This document shows positions 20,661 through 22,913 of a DNA stretch of 22,913 nt, piece by piece (positions within the stretch are counted from its first letter, which is position 1; every line of letters starts with the position of its first letter). This DNA comes from Larix sibirica (lineage: Eukaryota; Streptophyta; Pinopsida; Pinales; Pinaceae): assembly GCA_004151065.3 (NCBI GenBank), contig NWUY0304202937.1, forward strand, positions 1-22,913. Reading direction: 5' to 3'. Under the pieces are notes generated by a model. That model saw only the letters and a list, made by a program, of their open reading frames with translations, made no database searches and had not been told where the DNA came from. A program made the translations under genes and the position numbers.

Positions 20661-22044
20661 AAATGAGGGTAGGCAATAGCAAGAGTAGGCGTTCAAGTGG
20701 GTAGGCAAGAGTGGGTTGGTAAGCCCCAAACATTTACTTCTATCCATCCATGGTCAATTTCCCTTTTCAATGGATAACTGGATAAATGACTGTAGACAAG
20801 TCCCACTTAACTTAAAGCTTAAAGCCTTTCCCACTTCACACCTTCAAGTCCCTTAAATGAACAAACACATTAAAGCCCTTCTTTCCTGAAATGCCTGTAT
20901 AAATGAATGAATGACCAGAACTAATGACTTTTGAATGGCCCGCTCACCCCGGGAAATTGCTTTTATGGGGAGCCAGAAAATAGCTAAGGCCTTTGATAAC
21001 GAAATACGGTTATCCCTTTATTTCTATATCTAGTTACCAAAATGAAACGAGTAAATACGTTTAAGTAAAGCTTAGTTAGCATATGAAAGCACAGGACAGA
21101 TCTCTGTTTTATCCCACTTCGCTAACGAACTTAATTAAGCAATGATTTGATTCCCGCTTTGAGTCAGGTGACTTCGGTTCGGGCGGGGAGCAATATTAGA
21201 ATACGCAATTTCATGGTTCAGCCATCCCACCCTTCCTTCATAGTATGTGATTTCCGTGTGCGTTCGAGATTGAATTGAGCGGTTGAAGGAAGTGTTTTAC
21301 ATAAATTTATCCCTTTTGCCAAAAGCTTCTAACTAAGCAGTCCGGGTTATAATCCATCTCCTTTAAGTGAGGTAGATACCTTTAAGTTTACCTTTAAGTG
21401 TAGTCGTACTTCCCTCCATCCATCATCCATCTCCTTTAAGTGTAGTCGGACTTATTGGCGAAAGGAAAGGAACCATAATGGTGTAAGGAAAGGAAGAAGG
21501 ATGGCGAAGGAATGTTGCTCTTGCTATCAATCCATCTTAACGCTTAACGCCCTAGTAGGTAGGTAGGGAGGGAGGGTTAGGTAACGAAGCCAAGCCAATA
21601 GGCAAATTACAAGTCAGCCCAGCAGATGAGAAGCATACGATTCAGAATATCTCTTATAAAGGCCATAAGCCAACAGCTATTATTTACTTGCTTCTCTCTT
21701 ACGGATGGGGCTTTCTTGACAAGTCAACCAAGCAGACTGGAGTTACTATCCTATCATTGACAAGCAGGTAAGGCATGATTAGTATTCCATGACACGCTAA
21801 TTTAAGGTATCATTGACTGACTGACAAGCAAGTAAGGCATGCATTACATTAACGTAAAAAAGAATTTATCAGCTCAGGCCCTTGATTTCATTTACAAGTC
21901 AGCACGTAATGCCTTTCAACATTATGTTGGGTGCTTTCAGTTTTAGGGGAATAAATCTAGATAGCCCTGAGCATTAAAAGGTAAAAAAGGCCTTTCGGTA
22001 ACTAGGCAGCCTTGAGCATATAAAAACCTCCCTAATAAAAAAAG

Positions 22045-22241
22045 CATAATTACATATATAAAGAATGACTGGAAAACAAATCACACCGAATCTAGTGTTA
22101 TTACATATATAAAGAATGAATGGAATAACTTCTTGAAAATAATGTTCCGATTCACACCGAATCTAGCATAATTACATATATAAAGAATGACTGGAAAACG
22201 ACTCACACCGAATCTAGTGTTATTACATATATATATATAAC
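22045..22241 (+). repeat. nested tandem repeat (122-bp unit containing ~51-bp subunits)
   Basis: ATTACATATATA followed by AAGAATGA recurs at 22049, 22100 and 22171, with a partial start at 22222. Each subunit ends with TCACACCGAATCTAG. The spacing alternates: 51 bp, then 71 bp because subunit 2 carries an insertion, then 51 bp. The segments starting at 22045 and 22167 are therefore near-identical copies 122 bp apart. This indicates a first duplication of the ~51-bp unit and a later duplication of the pair. The array ends in a (TA)n run at 22226-22239. Confidence 0.9.
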
Positions 22242-22284
22242 ATAACGGCTGCTCAAAAAGCTCTGCAAAGATAAGGTCCTGAAA

Positions 22285-22318
22285 GTTCTTACCTGCCTGA
22301 GCTCAGGTAAGTAAGAAC
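22285..22318. repeat. 34-bp imperfect palindrome
   Basis: The outer arms GTTCTTAC (22285-22292) and GTAAGAAC (22311-22318) and the inner core CCTGAGCTCAGG (22296-22307) share one centre, with only three mismatched positions per arm. An alternative 8-bp stem, CTTACCTG with CAGGTAAG, uses the same bases. It lies about 500 bp before nad7 exon 3, probably inside or just outside the intron. It could be an RNA hairpin, a processing signal or a recombination-prone site; the sequence does not decide which. Confidence 0.75.
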
Positions 22319-22399
22319 CCAGTTCTTCATAATTGGGGAAATTACGATATATAGTGCCAATTCTGGAAGCACTTTCCCGGCCCATAAATGTGGTAAAGT

Positions 22400-22817
22400 A
22401 ATCACTTGACCCCTAATCACCCTCATCTCGCGTTAGAAAGAGGATCCTTCTTAGCGTTTCCTGCCGGCCCAGCCCCTTCCCTACCTATCTGGCTGGAAGA
22501 ATTTATCCCATTCCATTACTCATTTAAGGGTGGACACCCATCCCCGACCCACTTTCTTTTGCTCCTCCTTCGGCTCCACGAACGCGTCACTCACCTAGAA
22601 GCTCATGGATTAAAACACTCTCAACCCCATCCAATAGATAGAATGTATGTAATAGCATGGCCGGGGGATCCGGAACCGGTAACTCAAGTGGGAGAGCCGT
22701 GTCATGGGTGACCTTATTGCACGGTTCAGAGAGCACTTGTGTATGTGATGCATGCAAGTGAACGTGTACGAAAAAGCTGTCGCGAAGTTCCGTTGTCCGT
22801 TCTGTCGTCGACCCTCT
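22400..22817 (+). other. nad7: 3' portion of the group II intron before nad7 exon 3 (nad7 intron 2 position)
   Basis: The sequence directly upstream of nad7 exon 3 carries the 3' features of a plant mitochondrial group II intron: a GC-richer structured stretch (about 22436-22690), domain V at 22694-22727, and a domain VI-like hairpin whose arms are CACTTG (22734-22739) and CAAGTG (22755-22760). The intron folds in the transcript and is removed by lariat-type splicing with nuclear-encoded factors. No maturase frame is visible. The 101-codon open frame across 22406-22711 is the intron read as protein and matches no family I know. The left limit of 22400 is arbitrary. I found no convincing GTGYG 5' splice site next to an exon 2, so the full intron length is unknown. 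Confidence 0.85.
22694..22727 (+). other. group II intron domain V
   Basis: This is a 34-nt hairpin of the standard domain V size. Strand GAGCCGTGT (22694-22702) pairs with GCACGGTTC (22719-22727) over 9 bp, including wobbles. A 2-nt bulge (TT, 22717-22718) and an upper stem follow, closed by a GTGA tetraloop of the GNRA class (22708-22711). The AGC catalytic triad is intact at 22695-22697. Two upper-stem positions mismatch: C22703 with A22716, and T22705 with T22714. The first would pair after C-to-U editing. This is the metal-binding catalytic core of the intron and the strongest evidence that the splice site lies just downstream. Confidence 0.9.
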
Positions 22818-22913
22818 TTATGTTTCTATGATGGCCCAGGAACATGCTTATTCTTCAGCTGTAGAGAAACTTCTGAATTGCGAGGTACCATTACGGGCTC
22901 AATATATACGAGT
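22818..22913 (+). CDS. nad7: nad7 exon 3, 5' part (NADH dehydrogenase subunit 7)
   Basis: Nad7 is the mitochondrial 49-kDa subunit of respiratory complex I. It sits in the matrix arm and helps form the quinone-reduction site. After one split-codon base, the frame from 22819 reads [13 protein letters not shown], then [18 protein letters not shown], and then runs off the window. It is collinear with plant mitochondrial Nad7 around residues 72-103. The start at 22818 follows from the usual plant exon lengths (143 + 69 nt, so exon 3 begins on the last base of codon 71). It is supported by group II domain V lying about 90 nt upstream. Ser at 22855-22857 (TCA) is Leu in many edited plant transcripts. 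No stop or frameshift is seen. Only 96 nt of an exon normally near 467 nt are present. The gene identity is secure; the exact splice base is less so, because the bases before it end in CT rather than the usual AY. Confidence 0.95.
22856..22856 (+). other. nad7: candidate C-to-U RNA editing site in nad7
   Basis: The middle base of TCA (Ser) is at the position that reads Leu in the conserved plant Nad7 protein. A C-to-U change gives UUA (Leu). That editing occurs in this organism is inferred from this site and from general knowledge of land-plant mitochondria. Confidence 0.6.

Larger units (their letters stand above)
18661..22044. other. intergenic with short direct repeats, no gene
   Basis: Exact or near-exact short repeats are the only structure: 19089-19107 with 19150-19168, 20042-20053 with 20062-20073, and 20627-20660. 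ATTACGTGCCATT occurs twice near 20394-20422 and CATCTCCTTTAAGTG twice near 21355 and 21426. CAAGCCCTATA-type words recur at about 19486-19545 and CCGCACAAGA(G/A)GAATTAGG occurs twice near 19637 and 19675. An AT-rich block lies at 19319-19375. I saw no nad7 exon 2 here. Confidence 0.65.

Noticed and set aside
22406-22711. 101-codon + strand open frame
   Set aside because: It is the conserved structured part of the nad7 group II intron, including the start of domain V, read as protein.

Overview
The window looks like plant mitochondrial DNA from a large, repeat-rich, gene-poor genome. The anchor is the last ~500 bases on the + strand: the 3' end of a group II intron (catalytic domain V at 22694-22727), followed by the start of nad7 exon 3, which codes for the conserved complex I 49-kDa subunit segment [13 protein letters not shown]...VPLRAQYIR and runs off the end of the window. 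A genomic TCA at the position that is read as Leu in many plants suggests C-to-U RNA editing, as in land-plant mitochondria. I cannot place the species. The intergenic style fits gymnosperm or other large seed-plant mitogenomes, but a fern-like genome is not excluded.

Layout. Bases 1-12.6 kb hold no gene I can recognise: AT-rich spacer, short simple repeats, a degenerate ~76-bp tandem array (about 5.29-5.61 kb) and a family of diverged dispersed repeats (about 8.8-10.1 kb). Bases 12.6-15.93 kb are dead Ty3/Gypsy LTR-retrotransposon sequence on the + strand. First comes an isolated fragment of an additional RNase H-like domain (12.6-13.06 kb). Then follow a gag zinc knuckle, retropepsin, reverse transcriptase, RNase H and the N-terminal zinc-binding part of integrase, in standard order but broken by many stops, several frameshifts, a 25-bp tandem duplication and loss of catalytic or metal-binding residues in every domain except the gag zinc knuckle. 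It ends abruptly after the integrase zinc finger, and no LTRs were seen. Bases 15.93-16.85 kb contain an interrupted minus-strand frame of unknown nature. Bases 16.9-18.7 kb are pyrimidine-rich repeat sequence that is partly an inverted copy of the 10-kb region. Bases 18.7-22.25 kb are spacer with short exact direct repeats and a nested 122-bp repeat. Bases 22.28-22.82 kb contain a 34-bp palindrome and the conserved 3' part of the nad7 intron.

There is no operon and no set of interacting genes. The only gene likely to be functional is nad7. I found neither nad7 exon 2 nor an intron 5' end upstream on either strand, so this intron is either unusually long (more than 20 kb) or split and trans-spliced. 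I saw no tRNA, rRNA, CRISPR or complete mobile element. Most open frames of 60-130 codons in the window are at chance level for this length and base composition, and I have not annotated them as genes.
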